From Acidobacteriota bacterium (GTDB lineage: Bacteria > Acidobacteriota > Terriglobia > Terriglobales > Acidobacteriaceae): DNA of 10,051 bases. The position numbers and the translations under genes were made by a program. Shown here piece by piece: positions 1-6,304 of the stretch; position 1 is the first letter of the stretch; each line of letters starts with the position of its first letter. The stretch lies in NCBI GenBank assembly GCA_019510535.1, contig JAEKKE010000330.1, positions 1 through 10,051 of the forward strand, written 5' to 3'. A model generated the notes under the pieces. It was not told the DNA's origin, ran no database searches, and worked only from the letters and a program-made list of their open reading frames with translations.

Positions 1-115
1 GCTGACTGGGGACCCCGATTCCCGATCTCTTCGTCACTCGTCGTTCCAGTAGACCAGCTACAGTTCTCTCCTCACTCCTCGATCTCGTAAAAATCTGCTC
101 CCGGCGCTGACGGCA
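1..115. other. Non-coding start of window, nothing recognised
   Basis: I see no convincing gene, RNA gene or regulatory site here. A minus-strand reading frame spanning 255-58 crosses the repeat described next and has no family resemblance, so I treat this stretch as intergenic. The part closest to the repeat (94-115) is where the left arm of that repeat should be, but it is not recognisable. Confidence 0.5.
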
Positions 116-209
116 GGTATCCCGGGAGAAGCGTGCAGCGGCGTTTTCATTGCGGAAAACGCACATAGATGCACAAGCTCTGCACTACAACTACAGGAGA
201 AATGCATTT
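107..209. repeat. Dispersed palindromic repeat, copy 1 (left arm degenerate)
   Basis: This aligns without gaps to the element at 9473-9588 (offset 9379). Over 116-205 versus 9495-9584 I count 9 differences in 90 bases, about 90% identity, including 30 identical bases at 133-162. The core is a hairpin at 141-162 with arms GCGTTTTC and GAAAACGC and a 6-nt loop. The right arm (193-209) matches the intact copy at 13 of 17 positions, but the left arm is lost. The copy is intergenic, beyond the terminator of the minus-strand gene cluster. A REP- or MITE-like non-autonomous element is the likeliest class; this is inferred from structure only. Confidence 0.8.
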
Positions 210-240
210 TGCGGATTTGATGCCTGCCCGAAGTGGGTCT

Positions 241-280
241 TAGGAAAAACGACAAAGCCCCGGACGCTGCCGGGGCTTTG
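241..280 (-). terminator. Rho-independent terminator of the leftward gene cluster
   Basis: The inverted repeat CAAAGCCCCGG (253-263) and CCGGGGCTTTG (270-280) forms an 11-bp perfect stem with a 6-nt loop. Read on the minus strand it is followed by TCGTTTTTCC, a short T tract. It lies about 20 bp past the stop codon of the 743-300 gene, where a terminator is expected. Confidence 0.85.
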
Positions 281-299
281 AACAGTTAGTGATCGAGGG

Positions 300-743
300 T
301 CAGGCGCGCTTGTAGCGCTCCCGGCCGTCGTCAGAGATACGTTCCTGCAGCATTCCGTTCAACACCTTGGGGGCGGGAGTCGCAACGGCGACCAGCACCC
401 AGGCAATCGTGGAGAACAGAAGGCCGGCTACAGCGGCGTCTTTCATGGTCAAAGCCCATTCCACACGCCGCAGATGCAAGTGCGCCAGGGCTACTTGGGA
501 CAGGCCGGCGTAACGGTGAAGAATCGCGACCGCAATGATGAAGGCAAGTACTGAAAGCGTGCTGACAATAATCAGAGAGACGTCGACGGTACGATGCAGT
601 TGCTGGCGGCTGCGGCAATGGTCGCATGCTGCCAGATGGCGCTCATAATCGACCCGCATCTCTGGAGTTAAACCCGAGATGTCATACCGCCATCCGGAGA
701 GAATATCGCCAACTACTTGATCCGTGCATTCCGATGTGCGCAT
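300..743 (-). CDS. zf-HC2-like small membrane protein, anti-sigma-factor-like
   Basis: A 147-residue protein. Near the N-terminus is Cys6 and then His36-x3-Cys40-x2-Cys43 (HLAACDHC), the zinc-finger pattern of zf-HC2 domains found in ZAS anti-sigma factors. Two hydrophobic segments follow, at about 55-76 and 103-123, and a short charged C-terminal tail, giving a two-pass inner-membrane topology. The start chosen is ATG at 743 because AAGGAG lies 4 nt upstream; an in-frame GTG at 761 would put that site inside the gene. Known ZAS proteins bind and inhibit an ECF sigma factor, but no sigma-factor gene is adjacent here, so a regulatory role is inference. It is the last gene of the leftward cluster, 106 bp after the hydrolase gene, and ends at the terminator at 241-280. 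It could also be a plain zinc-binding membrane protein of unknown job. Confidence 0.8.
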   Translation of the reverse strand: MRTSECTDQVVGDILSGWRYDISGLTPEMRVDYERHLAACDHCRSRQQLHRTVDVSLIIVSTLSVLAFIIAVAILHRYAGLSQVALAHLHLRRVEWALTMKDAAVAGLLFSTIAWVLVAVATPAPKVLNGMLQERISDDGRERYKRA

Positions 744-780
744 GCAGCTCCTTCCCGGCACAAAACCATAGTGTTCATGG

Positions 781-800
781 GGAATGTGAATTCCATTTTA
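781..800 (-). promoter_or_regulatory. Possible -10 box and small palindrome ahead of the zf-HC2 gene
   Basis: On the minus strand TAAAAT (800-795) matches the TATAAT consensus at 5 of 6 positions and lies about 50 nt upstream of the start at 743. Just downstream, GGAAT-GTGA-ATTCC (781-794) is an inverted repeat with 5-bp arms, placed where an operator could sit. I find no good -35 box at 16-18 bp spacing, so this is only a candidate for an internal promoter. Confidence 0.25.
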
Positions 801-849
801 CAAAGATTTGACTTTCTTCCGATCTAAAAAGATTCTCTGTTTCAGCGTT

Positions 850-1812
850 TTACAGAGAGATCGGCTCCAAGGGCAGATCCTGACGTGCAAGCAGGACTTT
901 GTTGCCCAAAAGACTCATTTTCCCGTTCAGTGCTTCCTCGGCGGCCATTTGTGCCAACTCCGGAAGGTTATTGCTTTCAGAGAGATGCGCCAGAATGACG
1001 AACTGTGCACCGCCGTCATACTCCTTACCAAGAAAGTCGGCTGCGGCATGGTTGGAGAGGTGACCGACGCGCGACATAACCCTCTGTTTGACGCTCCAGG
1101 GATAGGGGCCGTCGCGCAGCATTTCGGGGTCGTGGTTCGACTCGAGCATCAGAACGTCACACCTTTTGACGGCCTGCTTGACGTTAGGGGGCATATAGCC
1201 CAGGTCAGTGGCAATGGCGATGCGGCAGCCATCCGACTCAAAGACAAAACCGCAGGGGTCGGCGGCATCGTGAGGGATGGTGAATGGAGTGACGTCGATA
1301 TCGCCGATGGCGAAGTGTTGCCCGGCGGAGAAATAGCCTACGGAAGGCAGACGCGCCGGATCGGCTTTTGGGGCGTCTGCGTCATTCTCGGCCTCGGCAT
1401 CGTCCTCGAGCTCTGCCTGTACTCCTGCTACTGCGGTTTCTCCAGGGCAGGCGGTATTATCCGGACCCTTCCCATAGACCACTTCCATCTCCTGCTCGCG
1501 CTGGGCCAGCCATTGGGCATAGGTCATGCGGCGCTGCGGAGACATCTGGCGAACCCAGGCACGGTGGGTCTGCTCAGTAAAGTAAACGGGAATGCCCAGC
1601 TTGCGTGCCATGACCGGGAGACCGTTCACATGGTCCTGGTGTTCGTGAGTGATCAAGATTGCGTCCAGCGCCTCAGGATCTTCGCCGGCTGCCCGCATGC
1701 GTTTCATCAGTTCGCGGCAGCTCAGGCCAGCGTCGACCAGGATGCGGGTCGAGCGGGAGGAGACCACGGTGCTGTTGCCCTTGGAACCCGAAGCCAGCAC
1801 CGTCATCCGCAT
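850..1812 (-). CDS. YycJ/WalJ-like metallo-beta-lactamase-fold hydrolase
   Basis: A 320-residue protein that starts directly in the fold (TVLASGSKGNST), as YycJ-type hydrolases do. The metal-binding set is visible: THEHQDH at 55-61 (His56, His58, Asp60, His61), His181 in HDAADPCGF, Asp203 in TDLGY, and His276 in LAHLSESNN. LESNHD (223-228) is also typical. There is no export signal, so it is cytoplasmic. YycJ proteins are two-metal hydrolases, with nuclease activity reported for some; the substrate here is unknown. It is longer than the usual roughly 260 residues because of an acidic, low-complexity insertion at about 113-157. The start is ATG at 1812, with a second ATG two codons later. The only purine-rich ribosome-binding candidate is 15 nt upstream, inside a hairpin. 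It lies between a MaoC-like gene (61-bp gap) and the zf-HC2 gene (106-bp gap). Confidence 0.9.
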   Translation of the reverse strand: MRMTVLASGSKGNSTVVSSRSTRILVDAGLSCRELMKRMRAAGEDPEALDAILITHEHQDHVNGLPVMARKLGIPVYFTEQTHRAWVRQMSPQRRMTYAQWLAQREQEMEVVYGKGPDNTACPGETAVAGVQAELEDDAEAENDADAPKADPARLPSVGYFSAGQHFAIGDIDVTPFTIPHDAADPCGFVFESDGCRIAIATDLGYMPPNVKQAVKRCDVLMLESNHDPEMLRDGPYPWSVKQRVMSRVGHLSNHAAADFLGKEYDGGAQFVILAHLSESNNLPELAQMAAEEALNGKMSLLGNKVLLARQDLPLEPISL

Positions 1813-1827
1813 GACGTTAACGATACG

Positions 1828-1852
1828 CCCCTCCGCTGTGCAAACGGAGGGG
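1828..1852 (-). promoter_or_regulatory. Hairpin in the leader of the YycJ-like gene
   Basis: CCCCTCCG (1828-1835) and CGGAGGGG (1845-1852) form an 8-bp stem with a 9-nt loop in the gap between the MaoC-like and YycJ-like genes. On the minus-strand transcript the 3' arm carries GGAGGGG, the only Shine-Dalgarno-like sequence before the ATG at 1812. There is no T tract after it on that strand, so a normal terminator is unlikely. It could restrict translation or mark a processed or partially terminated junction. Confidence 0.45.
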
Positions 1853-1873
1853 GTTATTTGGTTTGATACTCGG

Positions 1874-2332
1874 CTACTTTTTTGCCGAGCGAAGCGGCGC
1901 CAGGAAGTTGACCCGGCTGCGCATCACGATCTCATCACGCTGGTTCAGGGTGAGGGTCTGAATGGTCACCACGCCAAAGTTCGGCCGCTTGTTGCTCTGC
2001 CGCACACCAACGACCTCAGTATCCGTGTGCAGGGAGTCGCCCGGACGTACCGGCATGGTCCAACGGATCTCTTCCACGCCGGCGCCGATCATGCCGCCGG
2101 CAACCCGGATAGTCTCCACACGCATGCGCATCACGATAGCTGCGGTGAGCCAGCCTGAGGCCGCCAGGCCGCCGAAGAAGGAGTTCTCTCCCGCCGTTTC
2201 GTCCAGGTGAAAGGGCTGAGGGTCGTATTTTTCGCCGAACTCTTTGATGTCTGCCGCGGTCACCTTCACGCTGCCGTGCGAATGAAACTTCTGCCCCAGG
2301 TGGAAATCTTCAAAGTAAAGCTCGTTCGCCAT
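1874..2332 (-). CDS. MaoC-like hot-dog fold dehydratase
   Basis: A 152-residue single-domain protein of the MaoC/R-hydratase type. The region FGEKYDPQPFHLD places Asp37 and His42 in the spacing of the catalytic Asp/His pair of (R)-specific enoyl-CoA hydratases, followed by the usual FGGLAASGWLTAA helix and, near residues 107-110, VRPGDSL. The start is ATG at 2332 because AGAGGAG ends 3 nt before it; an in-frame upstream start at 2386 would run into the end of the preceding gene. Members hydrate 2-enoyl-CoA thioesters, but the substrate cannot be read from this sequence and no fatty-acid gene is beside it. It follows the PP2C gene with a 26-bp gap, so the two are probably cotranscribed. Confidence 0.9.
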   Translation of the reverse strand: MANELYFEDFHLGQKFHSHGSVKVTAADIKEFGEKYDPQPFHLDETAGENSFFGGLAASGWLTAAIVMRMRVETIRVAGGMIGAGVEEIRWTMPVRPGDSLHTDTEVVGVRQSNKRPNFGVVTIQTLTLNQRDEIVMRSRVNFLAPLRSAKK

Positions 2333-2358
2333 ACGCTCCTCTTGTTGAGCGAAGTCTA

Positions 2359-3177
2359 TCAAAGCGGGATGCGGACAAGCAGGCAAGTGATGTTATCGGC
2401 GCCCCCCATCACGTTTGCCTCGCCGATCATCGAACGGCAGACGAGCTCCAGATCATCGCCGGCGGCCCGCAGATGCCGTGCCAGATCGCTGTCTGACAGA
2501 TCGCGGGTCAGGCCGTCAGAGCACAGCAGGTACAGGTCACCGGGCAGTGCATCGTCGCAGTGGACTTCGGTATCGACGTCGCTCTGAGAGCCGACGGCGC
2601 GTGTAATGACATTGCGGATTGGGGAGAACTCAGCCTCCTCCGGCGTGATAAGACCGGCGCGGAGCTGTTCTTCGACCAGGGAGTGATCCTGGGTCAAGCG
2701 GTGTAGCTCACCCTTGCGCAGACGGTAGCATCGCGAGTCGCCCGCATGTGCCGTCCATACTTCAAACGGAGCCTCATGGCCTTCCTCGCCGCGCTGCACA
2801 AGCAGCGAGACCAGGGTCGTGCCCATACCGCGCAGGTCGGGGGAGGTCTTTGCCTTGGTGATGACCGCTTTGTTAGCTGCGGCGACGGCATCGTCAAGAA
2901 GCTGTGCCGGAGAGGTGCGGCGTTTTGCTGCTCTTCGCGCGACGAACTCTTTCAGAAAGGTCTCTACGGCAAGATGGCTGGCAATTTCACCGGCGGCAGC
3001 TCCTCCCATGCCGTCACAAATCACGAAGAGCCCGGCCTTTGCATCAGCGCCGCAGGCGTCCTCGTTGCCTTTGCGGACACGGCCGACGTCCGACAGCATG
3101 GCGTGCTCAAGCTTCAGATCCCGACGGGCTTCCATCCACCACCGACGATACACGCTTCCGTGGAAGGGCGATTGCAT
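2359..3177 (-). CDS. PP2C-family serine/threonine phosphatase (Stp/PrpC type)
   Basis: Up to 272 residues, essentially one PP2C domain. Visible motifs in order: SDVGRVRKGNED (29-40), CDGMGG (54-59, metal-binding Asp55), RGMGTTL (116-122), AGDSR (145-149, Asp147), TQDHSLVEE (162-170), RNVITRAVG (188-196), SDGL (220-223, Asp221) and GGADNIT (258-264, Asp261). This is the soluble bacterial Stp/PrpC group, which dephosphorylates targets of Hanks-type Ser/Thr kinases using Mn/Mg ions. No kinase gene is present in the window. The start is uncertain: ATG at 3177 has a poor ribosome-binding site, and ATG at 3135 (residue 15) fits the usual family length better and would leave more room for a divergent promoter. 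It is the first gene of the leftward cluster. Confidence 0.93.
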   Translation of the reverse strand: MQSPFHGSVYRRWWMEARRDLKLEHAMLSDVGRVRKGNEDACGADAKAGLFVICDGMGGAAAGEIASHLAVETFLKEFVARRAAKRRTSPAQLLDDAVAAANKAVITKAKTSPDLRGMGTTLVSLLVQRGEEGHEAPFEVWTAHAGDSRCYRLRKGELHRLTQDHSLVEEQLRAGLITPEEAEFSPIRNVITRAVGSQSDVDTEVHCDDALPGDLYLLCSDGLTRDLSDSDLARHLRAAGDDLELVCRSMIGEANVMGGADNITCLLVRIPL

Positions 3178-3209
3178 TTTTCAGCGCATCGGTTAGCCTC
3201 AAAGTCACT

Positions 3210-4037
3210 GTGGGACGAATTCTGCTCGGTGACAACCTCTCCAGACTCAAGAAGCTAGCTACGGGCTCTGTTCCGCTGATCTACATCGATCCGCCGTTCA
3301 ATACAGGCCGCATCCAGAAGCGGCAGCGCATCCGCACTATCCGCGATGAGGTCCACGGCGACCGCAGTGGATTTGCAGGGAAACGGTATCGCACCGAGAA
3401 ACTGGATGGTCCGGCGGGCTACCACGATATCTTCGATGACTTTCTCGGCTTTCTGCAGCCCCGCCTGCAAGAGGCCTACCGTGTGCTTTCGCCGGCAGGA
3501 TCGTTTTTCCTCCACCTGGACCCGCGCGAAGTGCACTACGCCAAGGTGATGCTCGACGGTATCTTCGGCCGCGAGTGCTTCCAGAACGAGATCATTTGGG
3601 CATACGACTACGGCGCCCGGTCAAAGTCACGCTGGCCTGCCAAGCACGACAACATCCTCTGGTACACGAAGGATCCCGCGAACTTTACCTTTCACCTCGA
3701 CGAGTGCGACCGCATCCCCTACATGGCTCCGAAGCTGGTTGGAGAGCAGAAGGCGGCGAAGGGCAAGACGCCGACCGATGTCTGGTGGCACACCATCGTC
3801 TCGCCCACCGGGAAGGAGAAGACCGGCTACCCAACGCAGAAGCCATTGGGCGTGCTGGAGCGCATCGTGAAGGTGCACTCCAATCCCGGCGACCTGGTGC
3901 TGGATTTCTTCGCCGGCTCGGGGACAACAGGAGAAGCCGCCATCCGCAACGGTCGCGACTTCCTCCTGATGGACTCAAGCAAAGAAGCCGTCGCCATCAT
4001 GCGCAAACGTCTGGCGAAATGGACCAGAAAAAAATAA
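3210..4037 (+). CDS. Solitary beta-class site-specific DNA methyltransferase
   Basis: A 275-residue protein. The catalytic motif IV comes first (IDPPFNTG, 26-33) and the S-adenosylmethionine-binding motif I comes last (DFFAGSGTTGEAA, 232-244), the order that defines beta-class amino-methyltransferases. The DPPF form points to N6-adenine (or N4-cytosine) methylation. The middle, about 34-200, holds the presumed target-recognition part, and TGYPTQKPLG (206-214) is a conserved family stretch. The frame stays open far upstream but has no ATG. Similarity to the family starts around GRILLGDN, so GTG at 3210 is the best start; it has no clear ribosome-binding site. The open frame upstream overlaps the PP2C gene antisense and is probably not coding. 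No restriction enzyme gene is adjacent, so it is likely an orphan methylase acting in gene regulation or phage defence. Confidence 0.9.
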   Translation: MGRILLGDNLSRLKKLATGSVPLIYIDPPFNTGRIQKRQRIRTIRDEVHGDRSGFAGKRYRTEKLDGPAGYHDIFDDFLGFLQPRLQEAYRVLSPAGSFFLHLDPREVHYAKVMLDGIFGRECFQNEIIWAYDYGARSKSRWPAKHDNILWYTKDPANFTFHLDECDRIPYMAPKLVGEQKAAKGKTPTDVWWHTIVSPTGKEKTGYPTQKPLGVLERIVKVHSNPGDLVLDFFAGSGTTGEAAIRNGRDFLLMDSSKEAVAIMRKRLAKWTRKK

Positions 4038-4069
4038 ATAGAAAGGGCGCGGTCATCACCTCGCCCCTT
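4027..4069 (-). terminator. Terminator between convergent methyltransferase and phosphoesterase genes
   Basis: Bases 4043-4049 (AAGGGCG) pair with 4062-4069 (CGCCCCTT) with one bulged base and a 12-nt loop. Read on the minus strand the hairpin is followed by a T-rich tail (TTTCTATTTATTTTTTT over 4044-4028), so it suits the leftward phosphoesterase gene ending at 4104. The tail overlaps the last codons of the methyltransferase. Next to it, CAATCATTCA occurs twice as a direct repeat (4073-4082 and 4089-4098). Confidence 0.55.
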
Positions 4070-4103
4070 ATTCAATCATTCATTTATCCAATCATTCAAT
4101 TTC

Positions 4104-5024
4104 TTAGCTATCTTCCCGCACCGTTGCGCGAAAGCCATAGGTCTCATACCGTGTCGACAGCTTGCCGTTGGCGACGGTCACGACGGTGTAGCCTTCGGGT
4201 GATCCCATATGCGTACCCTTCCACCAGTTGCCGCTCACAGCGCCGGAAGTGATGTACTGCACGCCCTTCCAAGTGACAACCTCGTTGACGTGGATATGGC
4301 CCTGCAGCACGGCCAGAACGTTGTGTCCTTCGAAGGTCTTGATCACCTCTGCTGAGTTCGCCACCGTCAGTCCGTGATGAGCTGAAGGCTTAGGCGAAGG
4401 CGGAAGGTACTGCTCATAGGCAGAGACGATGGGAATATGGCTGGTCACGACGATCGGAGTGCCGGCGGGAACCTTCTTCAGATCGGCGTCCAGCCAACTT
4501 ACCTGATCCGCTTCGATGCGGCCTTCATAGGCCCGGTCATTGGTGATGAAGATTGAGTCCAGAATGACGAAGTGAATGCCCTTGTGATCGAAGGAGCGGT
4601 AGCGAGCACCCATGCGGTCTTCAAAGGTCTTCTTGCCATAGAGCGGATCGGTCGGGGAGACGCCGCTCTTGGGATAGATTCCCAGCACATCGTGGTTGCC
4701 GATGGCATGGTGCACCTTCAGGCCAAGGTCCTGCTCGGTCTTGTTGTAGAGATCGAAGAGGCTGAGCGCACGTGATGTCGGAACCTCCAGCGAGTCGAAG
4801 ACATGATCGCCACCCTGGATGGCAAAATCGGCCTTGATGGTCCGCATCTTCTTGAACGCCATATCGCAGCCCTTGGCAGCATCGAGCTCCGGCTGGATGT
4901 GGGTATCGGTCAGAAAGAGGAAGGTGAAGTCCTGCTGCTGAGCATGGGCGGACGGAGCGTCGACGCCGAGCGCAAGGGCGGCTCCGGCAGTACCTGCGAG
5001 TGTAAGAAAATCTCTGCGGTGCAT
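4104..5024 (-). CDS. Tat-exported calcineurin-like metallophosphoesterase
   Basis: A 306-residue protein. The N-terminus MHRRDFLTLAG is a twin-arginine signal, followed by a hydrophobic stretch and a likely cleavage site after AHA (residue 28), so a folded, metal-loaded enzyme exported to the periplasm is expected. The dinuclear metal motifs are all present: Asp40-x-His42 (TDTH), Asp73 (GGDH), Asn110-His111-Asp112 (GNHD), His196 (SHIP) and His243-x-His245 (GHIH). Family members cleave phosphomonoesters or phosphodiesters; the substrate is unknown. The ATG at 5024 is chosen because the Tat signal begins there; an upstream TTG at 5099 would bury the signal. The ribosome-binding site is weak. 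It follows the HpnI-like gene by 92 bp and may be cotranscribed with it or have its own promoter. Confidence 0.9.
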   Translation of the reverse strand: MHRRDFLTLAGTAGAALALGVDAPSAHAQQQDFTFLFLTDTHIQPELDAAKGCDMAFKKMRTIKADFAIQGGDHVFDSLEVPTSRALSLFDLYNKTEQDLGLKVHHAIGNHDVLGIYPKSGVSPTDPLYGKKTFEDRMGARYRSFDHKGIHFVILDSIFITNDRAYEGRIEADQVSWLDADLKKVPAGTPIVVTSHIPIVSAYEQYLPPSPKPSAHHGLTVANSAEVIKTFEGHNVLAVLQGHIHVNEVVTWKGVQYITSGAVSGNWWKGTHMGSPEGYTVVTVANGKLSTRYETYGFRATVREDS

Positions 5025-5116
5025 GGCCAAAACGGTAGCTGATGGATGTAAAGAAACGATGAATCGCTTGATGGGGCAACGAGAGTATCGCCTCGCCAAA
5101 CGGTCTGCCAGTCCTA

Positions 5117-6304
5117 CTAGCGCCGCCTCAACTTACCGTCAGGAGTCAGCTCATACAGCCCACCGTGGTAGTACATCTCTCCGGGCAGATAAGAGCAGAG
5201 CCAGATGATGGAACCCATCAGATCACGCAGCGGATACAGCAGCGTGTAGCGCGCCCAGTTCGGATCGTCCAGTGTCGTCAGCATGGTCAAAGCCTGCGCC
5301 ATGCGGTTCGCGCAGGCAGCAGCAAGGAATCCAAAACCGAACAGCGGATGACCTGCAAGCAGACCCCACAGTAAGCCAAGCACACCAAAGGGAAGAGCAA
5401 AGGTAAGACCGGTACCGAGGTGTCCCGCGGGCCGGGAGCGGCGCGTGCTCTGCATCCAGCGAAGCTGATTGCGGAAGCTGAGCACCAGCGTGGTCTTCGG
5501 GACGGTCAGGTCGATGATGTGCGGCGACATGATCACCTGCCTGCCCTGCTCGGCCAGGCGATTTCCCAGGATGAAATCCTCGGCATGGTACTGGCCGAGG
5601 TCCTCGTATCCGCCGGCATGGGCGAAAGCATCGCGGCGCAGGATCATGGTGACGCCAAGCGAGAACTTTGTGCCGCCTTCAACCATGGTCGCCACCAGAA
5701 CGCCGGCACACATCTCCACGGTCTTGCCCATGGCATCGAGAGCGGTGGCAATGCCGGGCTCGTCCACGGTTCCCCGGTAGAGGCAGGAGGAGAGTGCGGT
5801 GCCGTCTTTCAGGTCCTGTACGCAGCGCAGCAGGTAATCCGGAACCACGCGTGCGTCGGCATCGCTGGTCACCAGCGTCTCGTGCCTGGCAGCTTCAGCA
5901 AGCACACCGAGCGAGTACATCTTCGCGTTGGGATACTTCGGTTCACCGCAGGTCAGGTAACGCGCCTTGACCTGCGGATATCGCTGTCCTACTCGCTGTG
6001 CCAGTTGCAGGCCGGCATCGTTGGAGTGACGGGCGACAAAGATCATCTCCCATTCACCCGGATACTGCTGCTCGAAGAAGGAGACGAGGTTGCGCTCGAG
6101 GCCGGGCTCATCGCCGTGCAGCGGCTTGCAGACGCTGACCGGAGGAACAAAGTCGGCAGGCATGTGCTCGGCCATCTTTTTTCGCCTACGGTATTTCAAC
6201 GCGGCCACAATCACCATGCCGGTGTAGATGGCAGACGTAACTGTACCCAGAATCGAAAGAGACAGCAGGCCCCGGAGAGCCCACCCCCAGAGTGTCAAAC
6301 TCAC
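5117..6304 (-). CDS. hpnI: HpnI-like glycosyltransferase (GT21, ceramide glucosyltransferase-like)
   Basis: A 395-residue membrane glycosyltransferase. An N-terminal membrane helix (about 8-37) precedes a GT-A domain with VCKPLHGDEPGLERNL (58-73), the DAD motif at 148-150, the ED pair at 242-243 and RNQLRW (278-283), the (Q/R)xxRW-like motif of processive and ceramide-type enzymes. Further hydrophobic segments lie at about 300-318, 321-340 and 360-376. This layout is that of HpnI, which in other bacteria adds N-acetylglucosamine to bacteriohopanetetrol, and of the related ceramide glucosyltransferases. No other hopanoid gene is in the window, so the acceptor (hopanoid or sphingolipid) is open. 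The start is GTG at 6304, whose first base is the last base of the upstream regulator's TAG stop, which suggests translational coupling. Confidence 0.85.
   Translation of the reverse strand: MSLTLWGWALRGLLSLSILGTVTSAIYTGMVIVAALKYRRRKKMAEHMPADFVPPVSVCKPLHGDEPGLERNLVSFFEQQYPGEWEMIFVARHSNDAGLQLAQRVGQRYPQVKARYLTCGEPKYPNAKMYSLGVLAEAARHETLVTSDADARVVPDYLLRCVQDLKDGTALSSCLYRGTVDEPGIATALDAMGKTVEMCAGVLVATMVEGGTKFSLGVTMILRRDAFAHAGGYEDLGQYHAEDFILGNRLAEQGRQVIMSPHIIDLTVPKTTLVLSFRNQLRWMQSTRRSRPAGHLGTGLTFALPFGVLGLLWGLLAGHPLFGFGFLAAACANRMAQALTMLTTLDDPNWARYTLLYPLRDLMGSIIWLCSYLPGEMYYHGGLYELTPDGKLRRR

Noticed and set aside
58..255. Small minus-strand frame of 65 codons
   Set aside because: It runs through the dispersed repeat, has no good ribosome-binding site and shares its peptide with the other repeat copy through DNA identity only.
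808..1866. Plus-strand open frame of 352 codons
   Set aside because: It is antisense to the YycJ-like gene, whose metal-binding motifs are intact; its own protein is compositionally odd with no family match.
2904..3209. N-terminal extension of the methyltransferase frame
   Set aside because: The stretch is Arg/Cys-rich, unlike the methyltransferase, and overlaps the PP2C gene antisense; similarity to the family begins only at 3210.
4073..4098. Two copies of CAATCATTCA considered as a CRISPR-like or attachment repeat
   Set aside because: Only two 10-bp AT-rich copies with a 6-bp gap; too short and simple to support either.
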